In this document: positions 9,540-19,134 of the stretch, piece by piece
Layout of the letters: each line of letters begins with the position of its first letter
Position numbering within the stretch: the first letter of the stretch is position 1
Assembly (NCBI GenBank): GCA_003254885.1
Contig: QANT01005953.1
Coordinates: forward strand, 1-21,033
Source of the DNA: Purshia tridentata
Taxonomy: Eukaryota; Streptophyta; Magnoliopsida; Rosales; Rosaceae
Direction of reading: 5' to 3'
Length of the DNA: 21,033 nt
The notes under the pieces: model-generated
What the model saw: the letters and a program-made list of their open reading frames with translations, nothing else
What the model was told of the DNA's origin: nothing
Databases searched by the model: none
Translations under genes and position numbers: made by a program

Positions 9540-9865
9540 GTAAGCCTAAAATAATATCTAAACTACCACTACAGATGCAGAAATTGCATTCTAACATTGC
9601 AACACCTGTACCACAGAAATGCAAAAGGTTCAACTAGGATCAAACATAGCTATATGTAGGCTGCATTTCCATCAACAATTGAAGTTAAAAACTAACTGCC
9701 CAGAGCCCAGTACATGTATTATCATTTCCCATAATCCCACTTAACAGTAACACCAAACACTCACTACCCATTACGAAAATATCCATTTCAAAACCAAGCC
9801 ATTATAAACTACCAGCCACAAATGCAAACCATATCATGCACATAAGAGAATTTTGGGCCAACTAA
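9540..9865. repeat. conserved spacer block P, copy 3
   Basis: Contains TGTAGGCTGCATTTCCATCAA, CATAATCCCACTTAACAGTAA, CCATTATAAACTACCAG and the CATGCACATAAGAG ending, in the same order as the other two copies. It sits between RNA copies J and K, while copy 1 sits between E and F. Confidence 0.7.
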
Positions 9866-10085
9866 ACATCAAATGCCGCACACCAGACAAAAGAAATACG
9901 TTGGTGATGAAACCCTATTTCAGAACTAGTGCAGTACAAGCACTCATGAGCTAATGAAAAGCACAACTGAGAAAATAAGGAAATTTAAGACGCAAATACA
10001 CATGCAAGGGTCAAACTGAATTCTTGCGGAATATAGATCAGGTTTGGGGCTAAAACCCCACATGGGCCATGAAATCTGTGAAAAT

Positions 10086-10200
10086 GCCCTCAGATCTCAT
10101 AGCTTTAAACTAGTCATCCACGGTTTAAAGCCACTGGCGTTCATCAAAAGCCTTTACTCCACGACACTGTGTGTTACTGTGTGTATCTGTGTTATCAGAA

Positions 10201-10232
<32 letters not shown>

Positions 10233-10305
10233 GTGGTGAGTAAAGGCTACTGAAGAGAAGCAACACGCTGCCGCTCTTAAGATTTTCAATCTCTCATCCT
10301 CGGGT
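10086..10305 (-). ncRNA. copy K, first RNA-like copy of the array in transcript sense
   Basis: Box C AGGATGA (10300-10294), CTGA (plus TCAG 10090-10093) followed by GGGC. The terminal stem is three C-G pairs. The internal stem AGCCTTTACTC (10149-10159) with GAGTAAAGGCT (10238-10248) is 11 bp and perfect. After it, on the minus strand, comes TTTGATGAACG, a good match to an internal C' box. A second hairpin pairs CTTTAAAC (10103-10110) with GTTTAAAG (10123-10130). The loop holds TGTG and GA repeats. Confidence 0.45.
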
Positions 10306-10446
10306 ATCAAATTTGAACCAGAAAAGTAAATCAAAAATTACCAAAACAACAGAAAAAAAACCTCTGTGAGGGAGATAGAGGAATAGAGGGTGAGCATTTT
10401 GCAGAGAAGGATTCGAAGACGACGTTTTAGAAAACCTAATACACCG
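10306..10446 (-). promoter_or_regulatory. possible leader or promoter side of the RNA array
   Basis: If the array is read right to left, this is its upstream edge. On the minus strand it shows a pyrimidine-rich stretch (CTCTATTCCTCTATCTCCCTCACAGAG) and TTCTGGTTCAAATTTG just before copy K; GGTTCAAAT is loosely like a Pol III B box. I see no clear TATA box. The composite transposon insertion begins right beside it and may have displaced the original promoter. Speculative. Confidence 0.15.
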
Positions 10447-11466
10447 AGTCCTGACTATCGAGTGGGTTTTATTTAGGAATGGCAACGGACGGGTCGGAGT
10501 CGGATTTGTCAATAGCATCCGTCTCGCTGGGTACCGTATATCGTATCCTTTTTAAAAATTTTCTTTTCTTATTCAAATAATATTAAATTAATACAAATAT
10601 ATAATAAGATTAATTACAAATAAATTAATAAAACATTGTCATAATCAAGGAGTTAAATTTCGACCAAATTTCGATTTCGTTAAAGTTTAGACAAAAACGA
10701 TTGAAATTGTTATTAAATAATGAAAATTTTGAATGAAATTTTAGCATATGCTTATTTAACATATTATTTATTATATTTATAAAAAATATTGAAAGAATCA
10801 AATCATATTTTAGATTTCATGTGACATAAAATGAATATAATGTGCACTGAAGACAAATTCTATTAAATAAAATTAATATAATGAATAAATGAAATTAATA
10901 TATTTTTTATTACTTTATAATCTATACACTAAACCCTATATACCATATAATCTATATTCTACATTCTTTAAGATATCATATAGGATATTAAGGTTTAGGC
11001 CTTTAGAGTATTTATTATCTTTATTTTTATATAAAAATGCATTAGAAATTTAGGATTTAGGGTTTAAAAATTATCAAACGAAACTCCAAAACCAAAGAGC
11101 CAAACCCATTCTTAAACGAAACCCCAAAGCCAAAAGGCCAAATGAAACTCCAAATCCTTTTTTCCTTTTTTTCCCAATTGCCCAAAAACCTCAAACCCCA
11201 AACCCCAATCAACCCTAAACTTTTGTTCTTTCTTTTTTTTTTCTTTTTTAAATATTTTTAAATATGGCTAAAACTCTTGAATTAAAATAAAAATGAATTT
11301 GGTTTCAAAATTTTATGTTTCTAAAAAGCAAAAGAATAGTAAAACTTTCCATTTCATGAAAGCCACCAAACGCTAACCTATTGACTAAAAAAAAAATTTC
11401 AGTTTGCTATTCACATGACTAAAATGTGAGAAAAAAGTTCTTATATTTAATTATTTAGGAAGGGCA

Positions 11467-11474
11467 TATATAAG
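11467..11474 (+). promoter_or_regulatory. TATA-like box inside the hAT element
   Basis: TATATAAG within GGGCATATATAAGGAAC. About 30-45 bases downstream starts a pyrimidine-rich tract, the arrangement of many plant promoters with CT-rich leaders. Inference only. Confidence 0.35.
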
Positions 11475-11504
11475 GAACAAATCCAACTACTGGGCAATGG
11501 AGTG

Positions 11505-11850
11505 TATTTTTTTTCTCATTTTTCTTCTTTTCTTCTTTTCTTCTTTTCTTCATTTCTTCCTCTCTTTTTTCTTTTTTCTTCTTTCCTTCTCATTTTTCAC
11601 GTGCCTCTCTAGTCTATTCTTCTTTTTCCCTTTTCAGTTTCTTCTTTCCCCAGTTTTGCGGCACCTTCTCATCTCACCTACCTATCTGCTTAATTTTTTT
11701 TTTCTTCCCTTCCTTTCTTCCCCCTTTCCCAGACTTCCCATCTTCCTTCTTAGTTTCTCTTCTACCTTTCCCAGAATTCACCCGTAGGCTGCTGGGCCTG
11801 CCTCTCTCTCTTTTTTTCTTTTTTTTTTCTCCCTCATTTCTTCCCATCTC
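11505..11850. repeat. long pyrimidine-rich (CTT/CTTT) tract
   Basis: About 345 bases with few purines on the plus strand, made of TTCTT, TTTTC and CCTTC words. The open frames across it translate to Phe/Ser/Leu or Lys/Glu/Arg runs and are not genes. The ambiguous base N at 11883 lies just past it and suggests it was hard to sequence. Confidence 0.9.
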
Positions 11851-12456
11851 CAGATCGATCCCACTTCCCCCATGCTGCCCCANCACCTTCCTCCTCATCT
11901 CATCTTTCATCTCAATCTAACAAAAATTATATGAGATGGTGATTTCCTTTCGACACTCTCCAAAAACGAAATTTTCGCCGAAATTTTCGAAATTTAACAC
12001 CTTGGTCATAATTATATTTTAGTCATTATTAACTAAAAGTAGATTGAGATTAGGACTAAAGTGAGATATAATTCCAAAATCATTGACCTTTCTAGGAAAA
12101 TAAGATTTTCATTAATCATTATGTAATACTGAAATATTTTATTGATTTAAATGTAATTTTCTAATATAAATATAATGTAAATAAAATATACTAATGTACA
12201 CATATTAATTAAAACATCATTAAATTATATTATAATATTATTAAATTCAAAAGAAGAATAAAAATTATAACATATAATATATTTATTAATAAAATTGAAA
12301 TGTAATTATAAAATTTATATTTTATAATATATTTATTAAGTTAAACGAGTATACAGGACGAGAAATGATATTATCATACCAGCTTAATCAGGGCAGGACT
12401 TCGTAGAGCTTGGCGGGAACATAGATTAGTACCATCCTTATTTGTTAGAGGATTTA

Positions 12457-13067
12457 TAGCATGTGCAATGGTTGAGGGTCGTCAATTCAATTCAAGCTTT
12501 ATTGACTTTGTTGATAATTAAATTGGCATGAAACAATTTTGCTGCTGTGGTTCAACTTAATTATATAAATCAATACCAATATTTTTGTAATCACTCTTTG
12601 TATATTCATTTATAAATTAAAATCTATAGATATAATTATTTTAAAAATTATACCATTGAAAACGTCACACTAAAATCTTTCAAATGAGCTCAATATTTAA
12701 TATTTTTAAACAATTTTAAATTAATACCCAAAAAAGTATTAAATTTCAACAAAACAAAATGATAAGAGTGGAAATATGGGAACAGTGGAAATACGGGAAG
12801 AGTTTCGACCAAAAATAAATGGGAAGAGTTTCGATCTATCAGAACTCGCCAACTATACACGCTCTCTCATGACATACATCTTATTTTTCAAGTGGGTCTA
12901 GCTTTTTTTTTTTCATTTGTGAAGTCAATTTCAATTTGCATATTAATTTTTGACTTTTGACATGTAAATTTAATTTTTGACAGTGAGACTCTATTGCAAA
13001 CATTTTTTCTTAAAAATGTCAGTAAACTAAAATTGACATTGACGTTGACAATCTATTGCACATGCTC
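12457..13067. mobile_element. 611-bp MITE with TTA duplication
   Basis: The left end TAGCATGTGCAATGGTTGA and the right end read inverted, GAGCATGTGCAATAGATTG, are imperfect inverted repeats. TTA flanks both sides (12454-12456 and 13068-13070), as in PIF/Harbinger elements. Ends of the GAGCATNTNCAA type are common in plant MITEs. There is no coding sequence. It lies directly right of the hAT-like shell. Confidence 0.65.
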
Positions 13068-13652
13068 TTATAAGGAATAAAGTATTGACTATCGAGTGTG
13101 TTTTATTATGGGAAAATTTAGCACTTTCTATCACACCCCAAAGTGGGGTCTGTCATTTTGGGCATGTGACAGTGCCACATTGGCCATTAGCCTTGAGTTA
13201 ACCTTATTAAAACACCAATGAGACTAATGCAAAGCCAATGATTAAGGCTTGTAATAAAATGAATACCATTTTTTTTCTAAGTACAACTTAGAGTTTACAA
13301 CAAGAAATTTTACCAAAGTGGCAAGCTTACAAGGTTTTGTATTTAACATGATTAATAAACCCTTGGTTTAGAACAAGAAAACCTTCATTTAAACTGAAAT
13401 ACAAAACACAAAATGTTTAAAACAAAAATAAAGAACTATGTACTAATCCTCACTTCTCAGATTTCACAACTAAATTAAACATAAGAGGAAGGTAAAATAT
13501 GATAACTAGATCCTCTTACTCAGTGGTTAAAGGTGAAGGTAAGTCCAAGCTAGGTGACCTATCCTTCCATCTACTCTTCCTTTCTTCTGAATCTAATAGC
13601 ACCATATAATTCCTAATGTCTTCTATTCATAATATGCACTTATGAAACTGTG

Positions 13653-15666
13653 TAGGGGTGAGCATCCTCAATTCCAACTCATCACATACTCAACTAGTCC
13701 AAAACATTTTGTATACAATTCAAAGTAGTTTTGTGTATTAAATTAGGGTTTCAGACAACCAAGAAAGTTTGCCAAACTGGCTCAAACACAAGTAAGGCAT
13801 AGCTATAACATATATGCAGTTTTGAAGTGCACAAGTTATCATGAATACAGCTACAAGTATTCAATATCATTTTTGATTAGTGGAGGTATAAGCAGATAGC
13901 AAGCATATGTTTACCTACCACCAACAAGTTTAGGTTGATTTCAGGTTACACATAAATATAAAAGATGTCATGCCTATCATGAATTAAAATCATAGAATGC
14001 AATGCATGATAAATTTAAACAACAATGCAGTGTGTACCTTTTCTACATGACAAAACTTAACTTGTCAAAGTACAATAACAGTGGACTTATTCCTAATTTG
14101 TAACTGAGTTACCCTTATCCTCCCAACCTATTTATGTAACAACAGGTCTAGGATAGTGAAATATCTTTTACTAGAAACTTGTAATACTACCATTTTCTCT
14201 CTAGCATATTCTTATTGTACATAATTATCTAGAGAAAAACTGTATGCATACTTCCAGGGGATTGAACCCTAGGATAAGAAAACTTAACCTTTCATCTCTA
14301 ATTAGGAAGTCCAAACACTAGAAACACATTAGTGTATACTTTCTCAATTCAAATAGCCATAAATGTTAATGTCATGCAACAATAGTCCCAAAAAGGGTAA
14401 TCTGCCCCGAATTCAGTTATTCATGTGCAATGATGTAATGACAGAAATATTCATGCATTCCAAGCTAATTTCATAAGTCAATTATTCATGCTTTGACATT
14501 GAAATGATAGAAACAGAAGCATTAAATTGCAGACAACAAGATGACCAATAACTTGTATTAAACCAGCCTTAATTCAAGCCAAATAGGTTGTATAAGTCCC
14601 CTGGTTTTATTACCTTTCCAATTTATATTCCAAAGATGTCCTAAGTACTTAATTACCATCCAAACACCAGGTTCTAAGTTATATAGAGTAGTAACATGGC
14701 AAATATTCAATTATTCAATTCCTAGCAGTTTATTCTAGGTGTTTAGAAGTCATATCCCGACTAGTGAATTTTCCTTTTACAGCAAGTTGAAGTCCTAAAT
14801 AATGTTTAATTTATCAAAGCACAATGTCATACCATCCAACCAGCCTATAGACCTATCATCAATAGCTTTAAGTTTGGTCTTTACATTGTTAATTATTTCC
14901 CTAATATGGCAAAACAAGTTGAAGTCATAAATATGTCCTGCCATGTTGGGTTTCTTAAGTTAGGTGGCAGCCATAAGGGTTATACAAGTATGGCAAATCA
15001 GGTTTCTCAAAGTTATTATTAAATGCATAGCCTTAAGTTATTTTAGGGTTTAGGGTTTAGGGTAGTTGATTCCTTCACTAACTTTGTCCATCTCTTAAGA
15101 ATCAAAGATTCCGGAAACTAAGTCAAGTTCTCATGTTTCATGACTTTAAATACATCACAGCCCACCCGCACCCACTTACCACCCGAGCCGCCACCCTTTT
15201 AGTCTCCACTCGACCCACCCGATAGTCGACGGCTCGGATTTGGGTTCCCTCCTTCATTGCCCATCACTGTCCATTTAACTGATTATGAAATATAGGGAAT
15301 AGGAGGGACGTCTTCTATAAGAGTCAAGAGCTAGTAAAATTATTCTCTATTTACATAATTACCTTATTCATCACTTTCCTTACCTATGTAATTTAAGAAC
15401 ATTGTTTCCATACTTTGGAGAGAAGATAAGTCATTTTTTATGGGTGAAATAGGGGTCATTAACATCATCTTTAGTATATACATAAATAATTTGTTTCAAT
15501 TTTGGGAGGTTGGCATGCATATAAACCTACCCTTACACTATACCTAAATGGCCCACCCGCCACCAACCCGATCCCCGATTAACTTGCAATTGCCCCGCCC
15601 ATTGACTATGCAGGTGGTGGCGGGTTGAGCTCCCCCTCAACCCACCCCGCCCATCACCCACCCCTA
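13653..15666. mobile_element. possible hAT-like element with TAGGGGTG ends
   Basis: TAGGGGTGAGCA at the left and, inverted at the right, TAGGGGTGGGTGATGGGCGG. Plant hAT elements often begin TAGGGGTGGGC and carry GGGYGGG-type subterminal repeats, which are seen at 15547-15665. No 8-bp duplication is found (AAACTGTG against CATGACAA). Only eight bases match exactly, so the left end could be chance. The right end is more convincing. Confidence 0.3.
15042..15062 (+). repeat. interstitial telomere-like (TTTAGGG)3
   Basis: Three exact head-to-tail TTTAGGG units, the usual plant telomere repeat. Such short blocks also act as telo-boxes in promoters, but no gene start is evident nearby. Confidence 0.9.
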
Positions 15667-15702
15667 CATGACAATTAACATGGGAAACCCTGTGATTTAA
15701 GG

Positions 15703-15720
15703 AGATTGCATATGCAATCT
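15703..15720. repeat. perfect 18-bp palindrome
   Basis: AGATTGCATATGCAATCT is its own reverse complement. It lies about 110 bp beyond the 3' end of the FAR1-like pseudogene. Meaning unknown. Confidence 0.9.
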
Positions 15721-15830
15721 ATTTGCGGGTTGCTTTTACTGTGGTGCTACAAAACTTTGTACTAGATACATTCTTCACCATATTTATGCATAACATGCAT
15801 ACGACTTTCCCCAAAATGTACAAGTTACAA

Positions 15831-16965
15831 GGTCGCAAGTGCAGCAACCTTATTTATCTCCTCTCTTATTATCTTGTTGCATGATGCTCCAATGCATTAA
15901 GATGAATTGTCATTACTGGTTGCGAATTCTTCATGCTAAAATCTTCACACACATTTCTTAGACGGGTTAACCCTCTGTCAATAGCTGAGATAACTTCAAA
16001 CAACTTTAGACCACTTTTGAGAAGTCTTTGACAAATCTATTCATGCCTTCACACTGGTGTGGTACACATTCAACTCCAAAAATATTGTCTACAATATTCT
16101 TCGGCCCATGTACGATGTATCTCATACATATTATTCAACCAATTAGATTCATCAAATTCTTCAACAATTTTTGACCACCGCATTTCAAACTTGTAAGGGC
16201 TTGAGGTGACCCACAAACATAGCTTGAAAGCCTTAATCAAGTTTGCATATTTCAAGTTTTGTGCTAAATTCTTCATAATGTGCCATCCACATAGACAATG
16301 TGAAACTTTGGAAAGAAATGCTTCTATGGCATTGCACATAGTAGGGTCTCTATTGGTCATTATATATTGAGGCTGCTTGTCCCCCATGGAAGATATAAAA
16401 GTCTCCAACAACCACATATATGTCTCTGTGATCTCGTTCCTAAGTATTGCAAATCCAAAAGTTGAAATTGTTAGATGGTTATTTGTACCAACAAACAATA
16501 GCAGAGGCTTCTCATAATAATTGGTCTTGTAAGTGCTATCAAAAAACAAAACATCTCCAAAACAGGTGCAATCCACTAGAGCATGCGAGTCTCTCCAAAA
16601 CAATTTTACCAACATATTATCCTTGTCCACACTAAACTTACAAAATAGTTTGGGGTCATTGGCAACTTTCCCATTCAAGTATGTAAGTGCAACTTTAGTG
16701 TCATCCTAAAAAAGGATAGCTCGGCGTCTACATTTTACCTTATTTTACAAATTATTGATCGTGTAACCAACACTACGGTACCCTTCTACTTAGTCGATCA
16801 TGTACTGTATATTTGACATGTTCTAATTGATACACCTCGCATTGAAATGGCCTTTACAAGATATGCGTCCATGGCAGAGCGGTGTGATCAAATTAGAGTA
16901 GCCTCTCGTGGTGTTACAAGTGGGTGGTTGTGTTGCATGCATACAAAATTTCTTCACTATATAAC
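15831..16965 (-). pseudogene. FAR1-related / MULE transposase pseudogene
   Basis: FAR1/FRS proteins are plant transcription factors derived from MULE transposases. From the right edge, in family order: an HNHPLVTP motif (16918-16932 codes HNHPL), SHRSAMDA after an in-frame TGA (16888-16890), EGYRSVGYT, stops TAA (16745-16747) and TAG (16706-16708), then a 202-codon frame (16678-16070) with FFDSTYKTN at about residue 47, TNRDPTM at 108-114 and HCLCGWHI at 127-134. After TGA at 16070-16072, homology continues in other frames: CEGMNRFVK, then AIDRGLTRLRN to HHATR (16000-15869), then REEINKV. The second catalytic Asp is Asn here (TNRD for the usual TDxD). The 202-codon frame opens on TTG inside the domain, so it is not a real start. 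No intact protein can be made. Whether it was a host FRS gene or an element is open. Confidence 0.9.
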
Positions 16966-18089
16966 ATTCAATTTCTTACATAACCCAACGTTGAAGGAGA
17001 AAGGTTAAGAGTTCAGCATGTTACAGCTTTTCTCTCACATCTAATTAAGGTGATTGGCTACTGATTCAACCTTGTTTTTTTGTTTTTAACCGTTAGATCT
17101 CAAATTGGCCATCTAAGGTTAAGAAAGTGTAAACATGGAGTCATTGTAGAATTTTCGAAAAACTTAAAAACTCTTAAATTTTAATTACGTAATTACTATA
17201 TATAATCTACTTGAACACACACATATAGAGACACAAAACACTATGGCTGCGCCTATAAGAGAGAACGTACATGGAGGTTTAGCAAAGAAAGTTTCATGGA
17301 AATTAAATTTCATACACTTGAGTGAAATCTTTGTCTCTTATCTTTATCAATCTATCAAGTTAACTTCAAATTTTGCTTCTTTTTTTTTTTTCTTCATATG
17401 CTTATGATCCATCACATATATTTTCAAGTCATCACGACACACACACACACACACATATATATAGAGGCCCCTTTTTTAAGGATGATCTATGAATAGAGAC
17501 CTAAAAAATAGACGGTTCGGATTGTTGAAAAACTATATAGAATGAGCTCATTCGATCCATCTCACATTTAGCCCTAGATGTGGGATTTCCTCTTATTCAT
17601 ACTATATATATAGTATGAATAAGAGGCTAGAGATCAAAAAGGATTTTAATCAACTGTTATTTCATGATGAACGGATGAGGCAGACTAAAGGAACCTATTG
17701 TCATTTTATACATACTAAAAGTCTGAGAGGTCTTAAAATGATCGTACACATTGGTTTAATTAATTCAAGAATTGACAACAAGGGAATATTTGGGCTCATG
17801 CGCATGACCAGAAAATCTTTCAATTCGATTGGTTTTTTTGTTGTATGTGGTGCGTAATATAGAGATTGAGAATTTGAGGTGAAATAGCGATTTAGAGCTA
17901 TTTTCTCATAGGCTAGCTTTTGCTCAGTGGTCTGATACGGGTCCAGTAAGGAAAGGAGAAAGAGAATGAACTTCTAAATAACACTTCCAACTTTTCTTAT
18001 ATTTTTTGAGTTTTAAACAAGGTTAGCTTTGATAGATTGTCAAAGCTTAAAAAGGCATACACAAGTGAAATTTGAAAAGCACAATTTTA
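16966..18089. other. noncoding stretch with repeat relics
   Basis: Contains ACCGTTAGATCTCAAATTGG (about 17088) and AGACGGTTCGGATTGTTGAA (about 17509), both of a style common in dispersed plant repeats. There is also a CA/TA microsatellite at 17439-17462. An 80-codon frame at 17615-17857 starts inside a palindrome and matches nothing I know. Confidence 0.5.
17589..17626. repeat. perfect 38-bp palindrome
   Basis: From CCTCTTATTCATACTATAT to its exact reverse complement, with no spacer: 19 bp per arm. It could extrude as a cruciform or be a collapsed MITE or transposon tip pair. It lies in a stretch of dispersed-repeat style. Confidence 0.97.
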
Positions 18090-18495
18090 CGAGGGTGTAT
18101 TGTATATAGATTTATAAAGACTTTTATAGACTTTTTTTAAATTGCAAACTTTTGCAGAATTTATATATTTTCACATATTCTAGTTTTATGGAGTTTTCAA
18201 AGTCTATAGAAATCATTCTTTGAAATACACATAAAAGTCCATTAAAGTCTTTAGAAATCGATCATTAAATAAAGTCTATAAGAGTCAATGACTTTTTAAA
18301 TACACATAGACTTTAATAGACTTTTTAAAAGTTATTAAAAATCTTAATTGAATACTACATGACTTTTATACACTCATTCAAATTCTTAATTGAATACACA
18401 TAGACTTTTACGGACTTTTTAAAAGTCATTAAAAGTTTTAATTGAATACTACATGACTTTTAAACTTCACAAAAGTCTTTTAAAATACACCCCAC
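18090..18495. mobile_element. 406-bp MITE with GGGTGTATT ends
   Basis: The left end CGAGGGTGTATT and the inverted right end GTGGGGTGTATT are flanked by TTA on both sides (18087-18089, 18496-18498), as in PIF/Harbinger. The interior carries repeated words such as AATTGAATAC.ACATGACTTTTA (three times between 18343 and 18463) and many AAAGTCT/GACTTTT motifs in both orientations. Such subterminal repetition is typical of high-copy plant MITEs. No coding sequence. Confidence 0.75.
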
Positions 18496-18498
18496 TTA

Positions 18499-19134
18499 GA
18501 TTATGAGGCAGTCAAAGTTAAACCATAGTGAGCAAGCAATTCACCCACATGTTATTTCACGTGTAATGGTTTTGGCAAATCCATCCTTTTAGTTGAAAGG
18601 TGTTGAGAAACTTATTTCATTGTTTCAATTAAGTAGGAAAATATAGGTGATAATTAGAGATTAATTAGGATTAGGTTAATTTATTGCCTACTATCAATAG
18701 GATAAGGTCGAATTAAGAACAAGTTTTTTATAGTAAGTTACTATGAATTGATGAATATCATTCTCTTCCTCTTTCACTAACTATTAAATATTATTCATCA
18801 ATCCCTCTTAAAATTTCAAGTAAAAAACTATAATTTTTTGTCAAATCAGATCATTTACAAACCTGCGATAAATCTATATATACAATACTAACAATTTATT
18901 TTTTTTCTTTTTTAAAACCATATTATCTCAGATAAACTATCTTCTTCTCATAGAGTGAAGTGACCAACATGTCAAACAAGACAATTAATTCGCCTCCGTG
19001 CAAGTGGTTTATTGATTCAAGAATTAATTGACAACATACATGTAGGAGTCTTCAAGTTCCTAATTATGTGGCTATCTATTATATATCTTGTTTAATCAAT
19101 ATTTATCACCTATATTTATCTCGGTAAATTACTG
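18499..19134. other. AT-rich noncoding DNA, nothing recognisable
   Basis: No open frame, RNA or inverted-repeat element is supported here. Confidence 0.5.

Larger units (their letters stand above)
2160..10310 (-). repeat. array of diverged copies of one structured-RNA-like element
   Basis: About eight kilobases are built from repeated modules. The core module, listed separately as copies A to M, reads on the minus strand as stem strand, box-C-like motif, half domain, internal stem, microsatellite loop, internal stem, conserved AGCTATGAGAT-like segment, CTGA, stem strand. Spacer modules also recur: block P (about 5290-5660, 7840-8175, 9540-9865) and block Q (about 2195-2340, 7600-7830, 8430-8580). 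All copies face the same way. Divergence is considerable, so the duplications are not recent, apart from the tandem trio at 2611-4620. I see no protein-coding potential. The open frames here encode only Leu-Ser, Tyr-Ile and His runs from the microsatellites. Confidence 0.75.
10646..12004. mobile_element. hAT-type element with perfect 8-bp target duplication
   Basis: Inverted ends: CAAGGAGTTAAATTTCG on the left and, read inverted, CAAGGTGTTAAATTTCG on the right. Both start with the CAAGG type expected for hAT. The flanks are GTCATAAT at 10638-10645 and 12005-12012, identical over 8 bp, the hAT duplication length. It is 1359 bp long with no transposase frame, so it is non-autonomous. Inside are AT-rich stretches, a TATA-like box and a long pyrimidine tract. 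The subterminal TTTCG repeats near both ends are typical transposase-binding-like motifs. Confidence 0.85.
10474..12440. mobile_element. hAT-like non-autonomous shell element, degraded
   Basis: The left end TAGGAATGGCAACGGACGGG, followed by GGGTACCGTATATCGTATCC, is the usual style of plant hAT-like ends. The right end read inverted is TAAGGATGGTACTAATC, with further CCCGCC and GTCCTGTATACTCG motifs. The end match is only partial, and no exact 8-bp duplication is visible outside (GTTTTATT against TTTGTTAG). No transposase is present. The assignment rests on end style. Confidence 0.4.
10447..13107. mobile_element. composite insertion flanked by a 27-bp direct repeat
   Basis: The left flank 10447-10473 and right flank 13081-13107 agree at 24 of 27 positions; the core is TGACTATCGAGTGKGTTTTATT. 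Between them lie a hAT-like shell (10474-12440), an inner hAT (10646-12004) and a MITE (12457-13067). Twenty-seven bases is too long for a hAT target duplication. It suggests insertion with an extended duplication, repair-mediated duplication or LINE-type integration, followed by nesting. Confidence 0.5.
13108..15830. other. noncoding stretch, mostly unrecognised
   Basis: No protein frame or RNA gene is supported. ACCCCAAAGTGGGGT (13135-13149) is a small palindrome in sequence that vaguely resembles a plant LTR start. TAGGGGTG occurs at 13653-13660 and inverted at 15659-15666. CCCACCCG-rich patches lie at 15155-15215 and 15547-15665. The rest is AT-rich unique-looking DNA. Confidence 0.5.

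Noticed and set aside
11497..11910. Open frames of 96 (plus) and 78 (minus) codons
   Set aside because: Both lie in the pyrimidine tract and translate to Phe/Leu/Ser or Lys/Arg/Glu strings; one crosses the ambiguous base at 11883.
16447..16635. 62-codon plus-strand frame opposite the FAR1-like gene
   Set aside because: Antisense shadow of the conserved transposase core.
17615..17857. 80-codon plus-strand frame
   Set aside because: The start lies inside the 38-bp palindrome. I recognise no family; the composition is somewhat protein-like, but nothing else supports a gene.
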